A DNA stretch of 64,000 bases, taken from Sulfitobacter sp. W027. Lineage in GTDB: Bacteria; Pseudomonadota; Alphaproteobacteria; Rhodobacterales; Rhodobacteraceae. The translations under genes were made by a program, and so were the position numbers. Location: contig NZ_CP083564.1 of NCBI RefSeq assembly GCF_025143985.1, positions 2,449,001-2,513,000 of the forward strand, written 5' to 3'. Every line of letters begins with the position of its first letter. Positions within the stretch are counted from its first letter, which is position 1. The notes below the pieces were generated by a model. It was not told the DNA's origin, made no database searches, and saw nothing but the letters and a program-made list of their open reading frames with translations. Below are positions 26,839 through 36,016 of this stretch, one piece after another.

Positions 26839-27936
26839 TCAGGTGTTAAAAAGGAAGTGCAGCACGTCGCCATCTTTAACGATGTAGCTTTTGCCTTCCG
26901 CGCGCATCTTGCCCGCCTCTTTGGCAGGACCTTCTCCACCCAGACTTACGAAGTCGTCATAGGCGATGGTTTCGGCCCGGATGAATCCCTTTTCGAAATC
27001 GCCGTGAATCACACCAGCCGCTTTCGGAGCAGAGGTGCCGGATTTGATCGTCCAAGCACGCGCTTCCTTGGGGCCGACGGTGAAGTAGGTCTCAAGATGC
27101 AGCAACTCATAGCCAGCACGGATCAAACGATCGAGACCGGCCTCTTTCAGCCCCATCTCTTCGAGGAACATCTCGGCCTCTTCGGCCTCTAGCTGACTGA
27201 TCTCTTCTTCGATTTGGGCCGAAATTACGACATGCGAATTGCCCTGCGCTGCGGCCATCTCGGCCACTTTCGCGGAATGCGCGTTGCCTTCAGCGGCTTC
27301 CGCCTCGCCTACGTTGCAGACGTAGAGCACCGGTTTCGTGGTCAGCAGTTGCAGCATCCGCCATGCTTTGGCGTCATCTTCGTCTACCTCAACCACGCGC
27401 GCGGGGTTGCCAGCTTCCAATGCCTCAAGCGCCATGCGCATCAGACGTTCCTGCTGCACCGCTTCCTTGTCGCCGCCGCGCACTTTGCGCACGATATTTT
27501 GCAAGCGTTTCTCGATGCTTTCAATGTCGGCCAGCATCAGTTCGGTGTCGATCGTTTCGGCATCCGCCACCGGGTCCACGCGGCCTTCGACGTGGGTGAC
27601 ATCCCCGTCTTCAAAGCAGCGCAGCACATGGGCGATAGCGTCGACTTCGCGGATGTTGGCGAGGAACTGATTGCCCAAGCCTTCGCCCTTCGACGCGCCC
27701 TTCACCAGACCAGCGATATCGACAAAAGTCATGCGCGTAGGGATGATGCTTTTCGACTTGGCGATTTCAGCCAGCGTGTCGAGCCGCGCGTCGGGCACGG
27801 CCACTTCGCCGACATTGGGCTCGATCGTGCAGAACGGAAAATTCGCCGCCTGTGCCGCTGCGGTGCGGGTCAGCGCGTTGAAAAGGGTCGATTTGCCGAC
27901 GTTCGGCAGACCGACGATGCCCATTTTGAAACCCAT
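26839..27936 (-). CDS. ychF: Redox-regulated ATPase YchF (Obg-like GTPase family)
   Basis: A 365-residue P-loop protein of the Obg/YchF family. Motifs: G1 [10 protein letters not shown]3 [20 protein letters not shown], and the altered specificity motif NVGE in place of NKxD, which makes the family prefer ATP. The C-terminal TGS domain ends with [15 protein letters not shown]. It binds ribosomes and takes part in stress responses and translation. Length matches the family. The start ATG at 27936 comes after a short leader. It is followed upstream on the same strand by a small membrane protein gene. Confidence 0.96.
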   Translation of the reverse strand: MGFKMGIVGLPNVGKSTLFNALTRTAAAQAANFPFCTIEPNVGEVAVPDARLDTLAEIAKSKSIIPTRMTFVDIAGLVKGASKGEGLGNQFLANIREVDAIAHVLRCFEDGDVTHVEGRVDPVADAETIDTELMLADIESIEKRLQNIVRKVRGGDKEAVQQERLMRMALEALEAGNPARVVEVDEDDAKAWRMLQLLTTKPVLYVCNVGEAEAAEGNAHSAKVAEMAAAQGNSHVVISAQIEEEISQLEAEEAEMFLEEMGLKEAGLDRLIRAGYELLHLETYFTVGPKEARAWTIKSGTSAPKAAGVIHGDFEKGFIRAETIAYDDFVSLGGEGPAKEAGKMRAEGKSYIVKDGDVLHFLFNT

Positions 27937-27995
27937 GACGATACCCCTATAAAAGCTGCGCGTGTGTTAGGGGTAGCCGGGGCAAAGCGCAAGGC

Positions 27996-28187
27996 TCAGC
28001 GCGCGCGGCGGTCCTGATGCGCCTGATAGATCAAGATCCACGCCAGCAGGATGAACATCGGATGTGTCAGCCCGCCTGAGAAGATGATCGCGGGCAGCCA
28101 GATCAGGAACACCACGATGGACAGGATCGGCCGTCCGATCAAAAGGATCGACAGCGGCGGCAGGAAAAGGGCGAGTACATAATTCAT
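27996..28187 (-). CDS. YqaE/Pmp3-like small membrane protein
   Basis: A 63-residue protein with two hydrophobic segments (about 2-27 and 33-55) and a charged tail (HQDRRAR). It resembles the YqaE/Pmp3 stress-associated membrane proteins. The start ATG at 28187 follows CCATGAGATAGGAGG-type sequence only on the other strand, so the ribosome site is weak. The gene lies 60 bp before ychF on the same strand. Function unknown, possibly membrane stress. Confidence 0.68.
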   Translation of the reverse strand: MNYVLALFLPPLSILLIGRPILSIVVFLIWLPAIIFSGGLTHPMFILLAWILIYQAHQDRRAR

Positions 28188-28341
28188 GCGCCATGAGATA
28201 GGAGGCTTTGCGCCAAATGGAAGGGCGCAACGCGCGAAACGGCCTTGATCAGGGAATTTTGCCGCCCCCTGCCCCGCGGTGGATTGATTTTCGCCGCCAC
28301 ATTCGGCATTGCCGAGGAAAGCACCAAATGAGGCAAGCCAC

Positions 28342-29133
28342 ATGACCCGTATCGACGCCAAATTCGAAGACCTCCGCGCCCGCGGCAAAAAGGCGTTTGT
28401 CTCCTATGTCATGGCCGGGGACCCGGATTTCGATCGCTCCCTTGAGATCGTGCGCGGCCTGCCAGCCGCCGGGGTGGATATCATCGAACTTGGCCTGCCC
28501 TTCACCGATCCAATGGCCGACGGCCCCACGATCCAGCTTGCCGGTCAACGCGCCCTAGAAGGGGGCATGACGCTGAACCGCACGCTCGAAATGGTCCGCG
28601 CCTTCCGCGAGAATGACGACACGACACCGATCGTGCTGATGGGCTATTACAACCCGATCTATTCCATGGGTGTTGAGAAATTCCTAACCGAAGCCAAGGA
28701 TGCCGGCATCGACGGGTTGATCGTGGTTGACCTGCCACCCGAAGAAGACATCGAACTATGCCTGCCCGCGCAGGACGCCGGGCTGAACTTCATTCGCCTT
28801 GCCACGCCGACCACCGATGACAAACGCCTGCCCCGCGTCGTGCAAAACACCTCTGGCTTTGTCTATTACGTCTCGATCACCGGCATCACCGGCTCGGCCG
28901 AGGCTAATGCTACGGATGTTTCCCCTGAAGTTAAGCGCATCCAAAAGGCCAGCGGCCTGCCGGTGATCGTGGGCTTTGGCGTGAACACCCCCGAAAAAGC
29001 CCGTGCCATCGCGGAAGTGGCTGACGGTGTGGTGATCGGCTCGGCCATCGTGAACCGCATTGCCAATGGCGACAGCACCGAGGATGTTTTGGCTTTCGTC
29101 AAAGCCCTCGCCGATGGGGCGCATTCAGCGTAA
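28342..29133 (+). CDS. trpA: Tryptophan synthase alpha subunit
   Basis: A 263-residue TIM barrel that cleaves indole-3-glycerol phosphate to indole and glyceraldehyde 3-phosphate, passing indole to TrpB. Catalytic Glu and Asp lie in [16 protein letters not shown]; phosphate-binding VGFGV and the [10 protein letters not shown] end are present. Start: ATG at 28342 after GAGGCAAGCCAC. Unlike in many bacteria, trpB is not adjacent but lies 8 kb away on the opposite strand. A terminator follows, so trpA is a separate unit. Confidence 0.96.
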   Translation: MTRIDAKFEDLRARGKKAFVSYVMAGDPDFDRSLEIVRGLPAAGVDIIELGLPFTDPMADGPTIQLAGQRALEGGMTLNRTLEMVRAFRENDDTTPIVLMGYYNPIYSMGVEKFLTEAKDAGIDGLIVVDLPPEEDIELCLPAQDAGLNFIRLATPTTDDKRLPRVVQNTSGFVYYVSITGITGSAEANATDVSPEVKRIQKASGLPVIVGFGVNTPEKARAIAEVADGVVIGSAIVNRIANGDSTEDVLAFVKALADGAHSA

Positions 29134-29155
29134 GCCTATTTTAAAGAGACGAACT

Positions 29156-29190
29156 AAAGCCCGCGCTGCCCTATTGGCCGCGCGGGCTTT
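29156..29190 (+). terminator. Hairpin terminator of trpA
   Basis: 11-bp stem AAAGCCCGCGC / GCGCGGGCTTT with a 13-base loop; only a short T-run follows. Confidence 0.7.
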
Positions 29191-29269
29191 GTCGCTTCCA
29201 CGCCCTTCACAATTGCCAAGTCCCCCGCCACTTGCTACCCAAAGTTGACCCATGCAACATAGGTGGCCC

Positions 29270-30460
29270 ATGCCCGTCATCACCAACATCGACGACCTCA
29301 AGCGTATCTACCAACGGCGCGTGCCACGGATGTTCTACGATTACGCGGAATCGGGCAGTTGGACGGAGCAGACCTTTCGCGAGAATTGCAGTGATTTTGA
29401 CCAAATCCGCCTGCGCCAGCGGGTCGCGGTGGATATGTCGGGCCGCAGCACAGCAACCCAGATGATCGGCGAAGATGTGGCCATGCCGGTGGCACTTGCT
29501 CCGGTTGGGCTGACCGGCATGCAATGCGCGGATGGGGAGATTAAAGCCGCTCGGGCAGCAGAAGCCTTTGGCGTGCCCTTCACCCTCTCGACCATGTCAA
29601 TCAACTCCATCGAAGACGTGGCCGAGGCGACGACGAAACCCTTATGGTTTCAACTCTATACCATGCGCGATCAGGACTACGTCAGCCGCCTGATCCAGCG
29701 GGCGAAAGACGCTAACTGCTCAGCCCTCGTCATCACACTCGACCTCCAAATCCTTGGACAGCGGCATAAGGATCTGAAAAATGGCCTGTCGGCTCCGCCC
29801 AAACTCACGGCCAAAACACTCGCCAACCTTGCCACCAAATGGGGCTGGGGGATCGAAATGCTGGGCGCGAAGCGGCGGCATTTCGGCAATATCGTCGGCC
29901 ATGTGCATGGGGTGACCGACAACGCCGACCTTGGTGCCTGGACGGCAGAGCAGTTTGACCCGTCGCTCGATTGGGACAAAATTGCTAAGATCAAAGAGCA
30001 ATGGGGCGGCAAGGTGATCCTCAAGGGCATTCTGGATGCCGAGGATGCGCGGATGGCGCTGAAGGTCGGGGCGGATGCGATTATCGTCTCCAACCACGGC
30101 GGGCGACAGTTGGACGGGGCGCTAAGTTCGATCCGCATGCTGCCAGAGATCCTCGACGCGGTCGGCGACCAGATCGAAGTGCACCTTGATGGCGGCATCC
30201 GGTCGGGTCAGGACGTGCTGAAGGCCATGGCGATGGGCGCGAAAGGCACCTATATCGGACGCGCCTTCATCTATGGGCTGGGCGCGATGGGCCAGCAAGG
30301 CGTGACCCGCGCGTTGGAGGTGATCCACCGCGAACTGGACCTGACCATGGCGCTTTGCGGCGAGACACAGGTCGCCAACCTTGGACGCCATAACCTGTTG
30401 ATCCCACGTAACTTTAGCGGCGATTGGCAGGAATGGCCGCGTGATCCCGCCAAATGCTGA
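29270..30460 (+). CDS. FMN-dependent alpha-hydroxy-acid dehydrogenase (LldD-like)
   Basis: A 396-residue FMN enzyme of the lactate dehydrogenase/glycolate oxidase family. Marks: YDYAESGSWTEQTFREN, ALAPVGLTGM, catalytic VSNHGGRQLDG (His-Gly-Gly-Arg), HLDGGIRSGQDVLKAMAMGAKGTYIGR. It oxidises L-lactate or a related 2-hydroxy acid and passes electrons to quinone or oxygen. Start ATG at 29270 has TAGGTGG before it; an ATG at 29252 would add six residues. The 3' end overlaps the sulfotransferase-like gene by 7 bp, so the two are translationally coupled. Confidence 0.92.
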   Translation: MPVITNIDDLKRIYQRRVPRMFYDYAESGSWTEQTFRENCSDFDQIRLRQRVAVDMSGRSTATQMIGEDVAMPVALAPVGLTGMQCADGEIKAARAAEAFGVPFTLSTMSINSIEDVAEATTKPLWFQLYTMRDQDYVSRLIQRAKDANCSALVITLDLQILGQRHKDLKNGLSAPPKLTAKTLANLATKWGWGIEMLGAKRRHFGNIVGHVHGVTDNADLGAWTAEQFDPSLDWDKIAKIKEQWGGKVILKGILDAEDARMALKVGADAIIVSNHGGRQLDGALSSIRMLPEILDAVGDQIEVHLDGGIRSGQDVLKAMAMGAKGTYIGRAFIYGLGAMGQQGVTRALEVIHRELDLTMALCGETQVANLGRHNLLIPRNFSGDWQEWPRDPAKC

Positions 30461-31074
30461 TCTTTCTCAGCCGCGAACTGACCTTTCTCGCCACGCCGAA
30501 AACCGGGACCACCGCCGTGGAAATGGCGCTGAAACCCGAAGCCGAGATTGTCTTTTCGCGCAGCCGCAAACATCTCACCGCGCTGCGCTATCAGCGGCGC
30601 GTGCTGCCCTTCCTGCAAGAGACCTTCTCGGCCTCGCCCGAACCACTGGCCGTGATGCGCGATCCTGTAGAGCAAATCCGCAGCTGGTATCGTTATCGCA
30701 GCCAGCCCCGGCTTGATGGCAAAAAGCTGAGCACCAAGGGCCTGACATTCGAGGAATTCGCCCTTGAGGTTATCTCAGACACGCCCCCGCCCCGCGCGCA
30801 GATCGGCAGCCAATTTTCCTTTCTGACATCCGACCAGGACGACCTGCTGGTGCAGCACCTTTTTGCCTACGAACGTCAGCCCGCCTTCCGCGACTTCCTG
30901 GCCGAGCGGTTGGGACGTGAGATCAAACTGAAGCCGAAGAACGTCTCGCCTGATCTGCCCGCGCCACTGTCAGGGAACGTCGAATCCCAATTGCGCGCTG
31001 CACGAGCCAAGGAGTTCGCCCTCTATGACCGGCTGATGGCCGCGGATGGCTACCTGCATACGCCACAGGAATAG
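30454..31074 (+). CDS. Sulfotransferase-like protein
   Basis: A 206-residue protein with a sulfotransferase-type PAPS-binding signature: FLATPKTGTTAVE near the N-terminus (5'-phosphosulfate loop) and VMRDPVEQIRSWYRYR (3'-phosphate binding). The family transfers sulfate to hydroxyls or amines of sugars and small molecules. It is shorter than most members, lacking part of the C-terminal region. Its start lies inside the end of the hydroxy-acid dehydrogenase gene (ATGCTGA overlap). Substrate unknown; coupling to a dehydrogenase may mean a shared product or only shared transcription. Confidence 0.78.
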   Translation: MLIFLSRELTFLATPKTGTTAVEMALKPEAEIVFSRSRKHLTALRYQRRVLPFLQETFSASPEPLAVMRDPVEQIRSWYRYRSQPRLDGKKLSTKGLTFEEFALEVISDTPPPRAQIGSQFSFLTSDQDDLLVQHLFAYERQPAFRDFLAERLGREIKLKPKNVSPDLPAPLSGNVESQLRAARAKEFALYDRLMAADGYLHTPQE

Positions 31075-31137
31075 CGGGCTTCCCGGCCCTTTTGCCCTTT
31101 CCAGCCGGACAAAACCGGTCTATACGCGCGGCTTCAC

Positions 31138-31166
31138 GCGGGAATACAGCCTTGGAGGATTCCCGC
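31138..31166 (+). promoter_or_regulatory. Possible leader hairpin of rplY
   Basis: 8-bp arms GCGGGAAT (31138-31145) and ATTCCCGC (31159-31166) lie 23 bases before the rplY start. It could be an mRNA hairpin in the leader; no proof of function. Confidence 0.35.
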
Positions 31167-31188
31167 CCTAACAAATTTGGAGACTAAA

Positions 31189-31845
31189 ATGGCCGGAGAG
31201 ATTCCTGATCTTGAAGCCCAGGTACGCGCGGGGACAGGCAAGGGCGCCGCTCGCCAAGCACGTCGTGACGGCATGGTTCCTGGTATTGTATTTGGTGGCG
31301 ACAAAGAGCCGCTGCCGATCAACATCCCATTCAACAAGCTACTGACCCGTCTGCGTCAGGGCCGCTTTAAGGCGACTCTGTTCAACCTCAAGGTTGAAGG
31401 CCACGACGACGTTCGTGTGATCTGCCGCGACGTTCAGCGCCACGTTGTCAAAGACCTGCCCACACACATCGACTTGATGCGCCTGAAGCGGACCACCAAG
31501 ATCAACCTGTTCATCAACGTCGAAGTCAAAGGCGAAGAAGAATGCCCCGGCCTGAAAAAGGGTGGCGTGCTCACTCTGGTCCGTCCGGAAGTTGAACTGG
31601 TCGTGACTGCTGCGGACATCCCTGAGTTCGTGACCGTCGACGTCACTGGTCTTGAGATCGGCGACAGCGCGACCATCAGCCGTGTTGATCTGCCCGAAGG
31701 TGCCAAGCCCACGATCGACCGCGACTTCGTTGTCGCTACGGTTTCGGCTCCTGCCGGTCTGTCCGCGTCGGATGACGACGAGGACGAAACTGCGGCAGAC
31801 GAAGTGCCAACAACCGAAATGGGCCCGCCCGACGGTGAAGAATAA
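31189..31845 (+). CDS. rplY: 50S ribosomal protein L25/general stress protein Ctc
   Basis: A 218-residue L25 of the long CTC type: an N-terminal 5S-rRNA-binding barrel (about 1-95, with [20 protein letters not shown] and the [22 protein letters not shown] core) and a C-terminal TL5 domain with an acidic tail. It binds 5S rRNA in the large subunit. Start ATG at 31189 after TTTGGAG. It is followed by a terminator and pth, the usual alphaproteobacterial arrangement of rplY and pth. Confidence 0.95.
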   Translation: MAGEIPDLEAQVRAGTGKGAARQARRDGMVPGIVFGGDKEPLPINIPFNKLLTRLRQGRFKATLFNLKVEGHDDVRVICRDVQRHVVKDLPTHIDLMRLKRTTKINLFINVEVKGEEECPGLKKGGVLTLVRPEVELVVTAADIPEFVTVDVTGLEIGDSATISRVDLPEGAKPTIDRDFVVATVSAPAGLSASDDDEDETAADEVPTTEMGPPDGEE

Positions 31846-31869
31846 GCATCTGTCGCAAGGCACTGCTGG

Positions 31870-31898
31870 AACGGGGTCGCATCACGCGGCCCCGTTTT
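31870..31898 (+). terminator. Terminator of rplY
   Basis: Stem ACGGGGTCGC / GCGGCCCCGT with one G-T pair, 5-base loop, then TTTT. Confidence 0.85.
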
Positions 31899-31909
31899 GC
31901 GTTTAAACG

Positions 31910-31955
31910 GTGATTTCTTTAAAAGAAATCACTACGGAATTTTCAAAAAATTCCG
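31910..31955. repeat. Two adjacent AT-rich palindromes
   Basis: First: GTGATTTCTTT / AAAGAAATCAC (31910-31920, 31922-31932) with a single-base centre. Second: CGGAATTTT / AAAATTCCG (31935-31943, 31947-31955) with a 3-base centre. They lie between the rplY terminator and pth and may be an extragenic repeat unit. Confidence 0.8.
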
Positions 31956-32023
31956 ATACCCAGCAGGCCATTCCATCCCCCTGCCCCGCTTGTTAAACTC
32001 CACCGAACCACAGGAGAAAGCCC

Positions 32024-32722
32024 ATGAAACTCATCGTCGGCCTTGGCAATCCGGGCGGCAAATACGCCCGTAATCGCCACAATATCGGCTTCATGGCGCT
32101 GGACCGCATTGCCGACGATCACGGCTTTGCCCCGTGGAAGGGCAAGTTTCAGGGCAGCGTCAGCGAAGGGCGTTTCGGCTCTGACCGGGCGGTGCTGCTC
32201 AAGCCTGAGACCTTTATGAACAACTCCGGCCAATCGGTGCAGGCGGCGATGAAGTTCTACAAGATCGACGCGGGCGATGTGATCGTCTTTCACGATGAGC
32301 TCGACCTCGCCCCCGGCAAGGTCAAATGCAAGACCGGCGGCGGCCATGCGGGCCACAACGGCCTGCGCTCGATCCATGCGCATATCGGCGCTGACTATGA
32401 CCGCGTGCGTCTCGGCATTGGCCACCCCGGCCATAAGGACGCGGTGGCGGGCTATGTGCTACGCGATTTTCCCAAGGCTGACGAAGGCTGGCTGGACGAT
32501 GTGCTGCGCGGGATTTCAGACGGCGCTGCCGATCTGGCGCGAGGCGATACGGGGCGGTTTATGAATGCCGTGGCCCTACGCGTGACCCCGCCCCGTTCGG
32601 GAACCGGAAGCAAAGGCCCACAGAAACCCGCAGAAGCCTCGCCAAAGCCCGCCTCCAGCAAGCCCGAGCCGGAGGCCGAGCCACAGTCGCCGCTGCAAAA
32701 GTTGATGGATCGCTTCCGCTGA
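32024..32722 (+). CDS. pth: Peptidyl-tRNA hydrolase
   Basis: A 232-residue enzyme that releases peptides from stalled peptidyl-tRNA. Marks: GLGNPGGKYARNRHNIGF with catalytic His, PETFMNNSG, and HDELDLAPGKVKCKTGGGHAGHNG. The catalytic domain ends near 190; the remaining Pro/Ser/Lys-rich tail (about 190-232) is an extension often seen in Rhodobacterales and likely unfolded. Start ATG at 32024 after CAGGAGAAAGCCC. It is paired with rplY upstream. Confidence 0.96.
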   Translation: MKLIVGLGNPGGKYARNRHNIGFMALDRIADDHGFAPWKGKFQGSVSEGRFGSDRAVLLKPETFMNNSGQSVQAAMKFYKIDAGDVIVFHDELDLAPGKVKCKTGGGHAGHNGLRSIHAHIGADYDRVRLGIGHPGHKDAVAGYVLRDFPKADEGWLDDVLRGISDGAADLARGDTGRFMNAVALRVTPPRSGTGSKGPQKPAEASPKPASSKPEPEAEPQSPLQKLMDRFR

Positions 32723-32801
32723 GCAATTCCGCCTGACGCAATGTCGGGCTGGTCCCCGCCCGCGCCGCGTGGTTCACTCAGGTCAATATTGAGGGGACAT
32801 C

Positions 32802-33977
32802 ATGCGTACATTCGGAAAATGGCTTGGCCGGGTCTTGCTGGCGCTTTTGGTGGCGGCGGTCGTCATCGGGCTCTGGAAGCGCGAAGAGATTGCGCGCCTG
32901 CTCGCCGTGAACTCATTGTTCTCGGAGGAAAAGATCGTGCACAACTTCAGCCATATGGATGGTGCCTTCCTCTCGGTCTCCGTCTCGCGCGGGGATGGAT
33001 TGACGAGCGAGCTGCCCTACGGCCCCGAGACCGAATTGCCCGAAACGGTCGATGACTGGATCGCCGCCCGCGATGTGACCGCGCTGGTGGTGCTGAAAGA
33101 CGGCGCCATCGTCTATGAGAATTATTTTAAGGGCACCGGCCCCGAAGATCGCCGGATAAGCTGGTCGGTGGCGAAAAGCTATCTCTCCGCCTTGGTGGGC
33201 ATCCTGCTGGACGAAGGCAAGATCGCATCCCTTGACGATCCGGTCACGAAATATGCGCCTAATCTCGAGGGCAGCGCCTATGACGGGGCAAGCCTACGCA
33301 ATGTGCTGCATATGGCCAGCGGCGTCACTTTTGACGAGGACTATCTTGACTATGATTCTGACATCAACCGCATGGGCCGGGTCGTGGCCTTGGGCGGCAG
33401 GCTGGATGACTTCACTGCCGAACTGACCGAGACTTTCGCGGAACCCGGCAGCCAATGGCAGTATGTCTCGATCGATACCCATGTGATCGGCATGGTGGTG
33501 CGCGGAGCCACCGGGCGCGGTATTCCGGAGTTGCTGAGCGAAAAGGTCATTGCGCCCTTGGGGCTGGAACATGCGCCCTATTACATCGTTGATGGTTCAG
33601 GCACCGCCTTTGTCTTGGGCGGGCTGAACATGACCACGCGCGACTATGCCCGCTTTGGCCAGATGTACGCCCAAGGTGGGCAATGGAACGGCAAGCAGGT
33701 CGTGCCCGAAGACTGGGTGACAGCATCAACCAGCCCCACCGCCCCCACTGCGGAGGGGCAGATCGGATACGGCTACCAATGGTGGGTCCCCGTGGGCGCA
33801 GCAGAGGGGGAATATATGGCGCGCGGCATCTATGGGCAGTACATCTATGTCGACACCGCCCGCGATGTGGTCATCGCCACCAACGCCGCCGACCGCAAAT
33901 TCCGTGAAGCCGGCGTTTCAGAGCAGAACATTGAGATTTTCCGCGAAATCGCGGCCTCCGTCTCAGGCGGGACCTAA
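32802..33977 (+). CDS. Serine hydrolase (class C beta-lactamase family)
   Basis: A 391-residue protein with an N-terminal signal anchor (about 9-25) and a penicillin-binding/beta-lactamase fold. The nucleophile motif is SVAK (Ser122, Lys125). The second motif position reads YVSID, a variant of the usual YxN. DYARFGQMYAQGGQWNGKQVVPEDW is typical of the family, members of which are esterases, D-amino-acid peptidases or lactamases. It should face the periplasm. Start ATG at 32802 after GAGGGGACATC. Substrate unknown; an actual resistance enzyme is unlikely. Confidence 0.88.
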   Translation: MRTFGKWLGRVLLALLVAAVVIGLWKREEIARLLAVNSLFSEEKIVHNFSHMDGAFLSVSVSRGDGLTSELPYGPETELPETVDDWIAARDVTALVVLKDGAIVYENYFKGTGPEDRRISWSVAKSYLSALVGILLDEGKIASLDDPVTKYAPNLEGSAYDGASLRNVLHMASGVTFDEDYLDYDSDINRMGRVVALGGRLDDFTAELTETFAEPGSQWQYVSIDTHVIGMVVRGATGRGIPELLSEKVIAPLGLEHAPYYIVDGSGTAFVLGGLNMTTRDYARFGQMYAQGGQWNGKQVVPEDWVTASTSPTAPTAEGQIGYGYQWWVPVGAAEGEYMARGIYGQYIYVDTARDVVIATNAADRKFREAGVSEQNIEIFREIAASVSGGT

Positions 33978-33993
33978 GGCAGAAAGGCAAGAT

Positions 33994-34377
33994 ATGACAC
34001 CCGACAGCAGCATTAACGTCCTGAACCAGCCGCTTGTGATCTGCGGGACTGACCCGGTGACGGGATTCTTCCGTGATGGACATTGCAACACCTGCGCGCA
34101 GGATCAGGGCAGCCACACGGTCTGCGCGGTAATGACGGCCGAGTTTCTGGCCTATTCCAAATACGTCGGCAACGACCTCAGCACCCCGCGCCCCGAGTTT
34201 GGCTTTGCCGGGCTCAAGCCGGGTGATCCTTGGTGCCTTTGTGCTGCGCGTTTTTTGCAGGCCGCTGATGAGGGCTGCGCACCACGGGTCCACTTGGCCG
34301 CCACACATCTGCGCGCGCTCGATATCGTGCCGCTGGAGGTACTGCGCGACCATGCCATCGACCAGAGCGAGGGGTAA
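33994..34377 (+). CDS. DUF2237 family protein
   Basis: A 127-residue protein of the DUF2237 family. Marks: LVICGTDPVTGFFRDGHCNTC, HTVCAVMTAEFLAYSKYVGNDLSTPRPEFGFAGLKPGDPWCLCAARFLQA and HLAATHLRALDIVPLE. Conserved Cys residues suggest metal binding, not proven. It lies 16 bp after the serine hydrolase gene and 2 bp before the next gene, so it is probably in one operon. Start ATG at 33994 after AGAAAGGCAAG. Confidence 0.86.
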   Translation: MTPDSSINVLNQPLVICGTDPVTGFFRDGHCNTCAQDQGSHTVCAVMTAEFLAYSKYVGNDLSTPRPEFGFAGLKPGDPWCLCAARFLQAADEGCAPRVHLAATHLRALDIVPLEVLRDHAIDQSEG

Positions 34378-34379
34378 CC

Positions 34380-34958
34380 ATGCGCCTGTGCCTCCTGCCC
34401 TTCCTGCTGCTTCTCCCGGCCACCTCTTGGGCCGAAACAACGCTACGCCCCGCCGACAGCGCGCGGCTGGATAACCTTGATGCGGCCTTTGGAAATGCCG
34501 TGATGCAGGCACTTGCCGCAAGCGAGGCTAAGGATGTAACCGCTTTGACGCGCGCGCTGTCGGGCGAACCGCAGGTCGCTTTCTCGGCCGATCTGCAGGG
34601 CGATTGGTCTTGCCGCACGATCAAGCTCGGCGGGATCAGCCCACTTGTTGTCTATTCCCCGTTCAAATGCCGCTTTACCGCCACCGATCGCGGTTTCGCC
34701 TTTGAAAAGCTGACGGGATCGCAGCTGACCCGCGGGGAGATTACCCTGCGCGATGGCCGCGCGGTTTATGCTGGCGTGGGCTATGTGAATGGTGAAACAG
34801 CGCCCGACTATGCCGACCTGCCCGAAGATTTCTCATCGGGTGGTAAGGTGCAAAGCGATGTAGCGGTGTTCCAGCGGATCAGCTCGACACGGGCCCGGCT
34901 GCTGTTTCCGTTACCAGCGGTGGAAAGCGATTTCGATATTCTGGAATTGACGCGCTAA
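34380..34958 (+). CDS. DUF4893-like secreted protein
   Basis: A 192-residue protein with a Sec signal peptide (about 1-18, cleaved after SWA). The central part (GDWSCRTIKLGGISPLVVYSPFKCRF) carries two Cys that may form a disulfide and resembles the DUF4893 family. It probably works in the periplasm. The gene starts 2 bp after the DUF2237 gene stop. Function unknown. Confidence 0.75.
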   Translation: MRLCLLPFLLLLPATSWAETTLRPADSARLDNLDAAFGNAVMQALAASEAKDVTALTRALSGEPQVAFSADLQGDWSCRTIKLGGISPLVVYSPFKCRFTATDRGFAFEKLTGSQLTRGEITLRDGRAVYAGVGYVNGETAPDYADLPEDFSSGGKVQSDVAVFQRISSTRARLLFPLPAVESDFDILELTR

Positions 34959-34974
34959 AGGCGCCACGCCGCCC

Positions 34975-35508
34975 TTAGGCCGCATGGCAGAGGTGCAGCT
35001 TGGACTTGGGGCGCGGCATCAGCGCGTCGTCCATCAAGTCTTCGATAAATGTACTCAAAAGCTGCGTCCGCCCGGTAACGCCGGCCTTGCGATAGATCGC
35101 ATTGGTCTGCGCCTTCACGGTCCCTTCAGAGGTGCCGCGCATCTCAGCAATGTCCCGTGTATTCAAACCCTTAGTCAGAAAAATCGCCACATCCCGTTCA
35201 GCCGGGGTGAGGTGCCATTCGCGAAAGTGTTCTTCGAGCACGTCAGCGAATTCCACCGTGCAATGGCGCAGGGCCGTCTCTGCCCGCTCAGCACGTTGAA
35301 GGCTCATCCGCAGGGCGATCCAGCCCAGAATGACCCCGAGGATCAGGCCCAGAACCTGAATTCCCTTGTTCGGTCCAATATCAGCGAGCGGTGTCCCCAA
35401 AAACGTCACACCGCGCCCTTCCAATGCAAAAACGAGCACGAAATACACAGTGGCGTTAAACTGTAGAGCGGCGATAACCCACAGAGCGATTTTTTTCTTA
35501 TTATTCAT
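34975..35508 (-). CDS. Membrane-anchored LuxR-type regulator
   Basis: A 177-residue protein with two transmembrane segments (about 8-28 and 46-66), a short linker, and a LuxR/GerE helix-turn-helix (LTPAERDVAIFLTKGLNTRDIAEM...TVKAQTNAIYRKAGV, about 101-155). No receiver or ligand domain is seen. A membrane-tethered activator could sense envelope state or release its DNA-binding part. It lies convergent to the DUF4893 gene and upstream of the small secreted paralogues on the same strand, whose control it might exert (inference). Confidence 0.82.
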   Translation of the reverse strand: MNNKKKIALWVIAALQFNATVYFVLVFALEGRGVTFLGTPLADIGPNKGIQVLGLILGVILGWIALRMSLQRAERAETALRHCTVEFADVLEEHFREWHLTPAERDVAIFLTKGLNTRDIAEMRGTSEGTVKAQTNAIYRKAGVTGRTQLLSTFIEDLMDDALMPRPKSKLHLCHAA

Positions 35509-35710
35509 GGTGAAGCCTTGCCTTAGTATCCGCCGTATTTAACCGCGGCACACCGAAGTGCAAGGGATGGCGGCCATGCGCCACGATCAACCCTTAGTGA
35601 TTTGGCACCCGCCCCAAAGGGCGAGTGCAATTTCTTGAGGCCAGTTCTTAAGTCAATTCACTGACCGAAAGAGTCTTTCAGCGCCGCCCCTATCAGGCAG
35701 CAGGTCGAAA

Positions 35711-35977
35711 TTAGCGCGGGAAGCGATTCACAGACTCGTCGCTTTGAGTGGCGGGGAAGACGGTGATGGTCACATCGGACAGGTCTTCTGCGCGCAGGTT
35801 GCCCTTCTTGAAGTTTTCGAGTTTGGCCTCATCCACGGTTTCGCTGCGGCTGGAGTAGGAGACGCCTGCGTTGGTCTGATCGTGATAGCCAATGCGGTGA
35901 CCTTCCATGCCCTGTGCGAAAGCGGCGGAACCTGCTGTGGCAAGGATCAGGGCGGTTGTTGCGAGTGTCTTTTTCAT
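35711..35977 (-). CDS. Small secreted paralogue 1
   Basis: An 88-residue protein with a signal peptide (1-21, cleaved after AFA) and a mature part starting QGMEGHRIGY. It closely matches the neighbour at 36017-36283 (shared YSSRSE and NLRAEDLSDVTITVFP-like blocks and the NRFPR end). The mature protein has no Cys. The ATG follows AAAGGACACGAC. Family not recognised; a periplasmic or secreted role is inferred. Confidence 0.8.
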   Translation of the reverse strand: MKKTLATTALILATAGSAAFAQGMEGHRIGYHDQTNAGVSYSSRSETVDEAKLENFKKGNLRAEDLSDVTITVFPATQSDESVNRFPR

Positions 35978-36016
35978 GTCGTGTCCTTTCGGGGGAAAGT
36001 TGGGTTTGGTCCGCGA

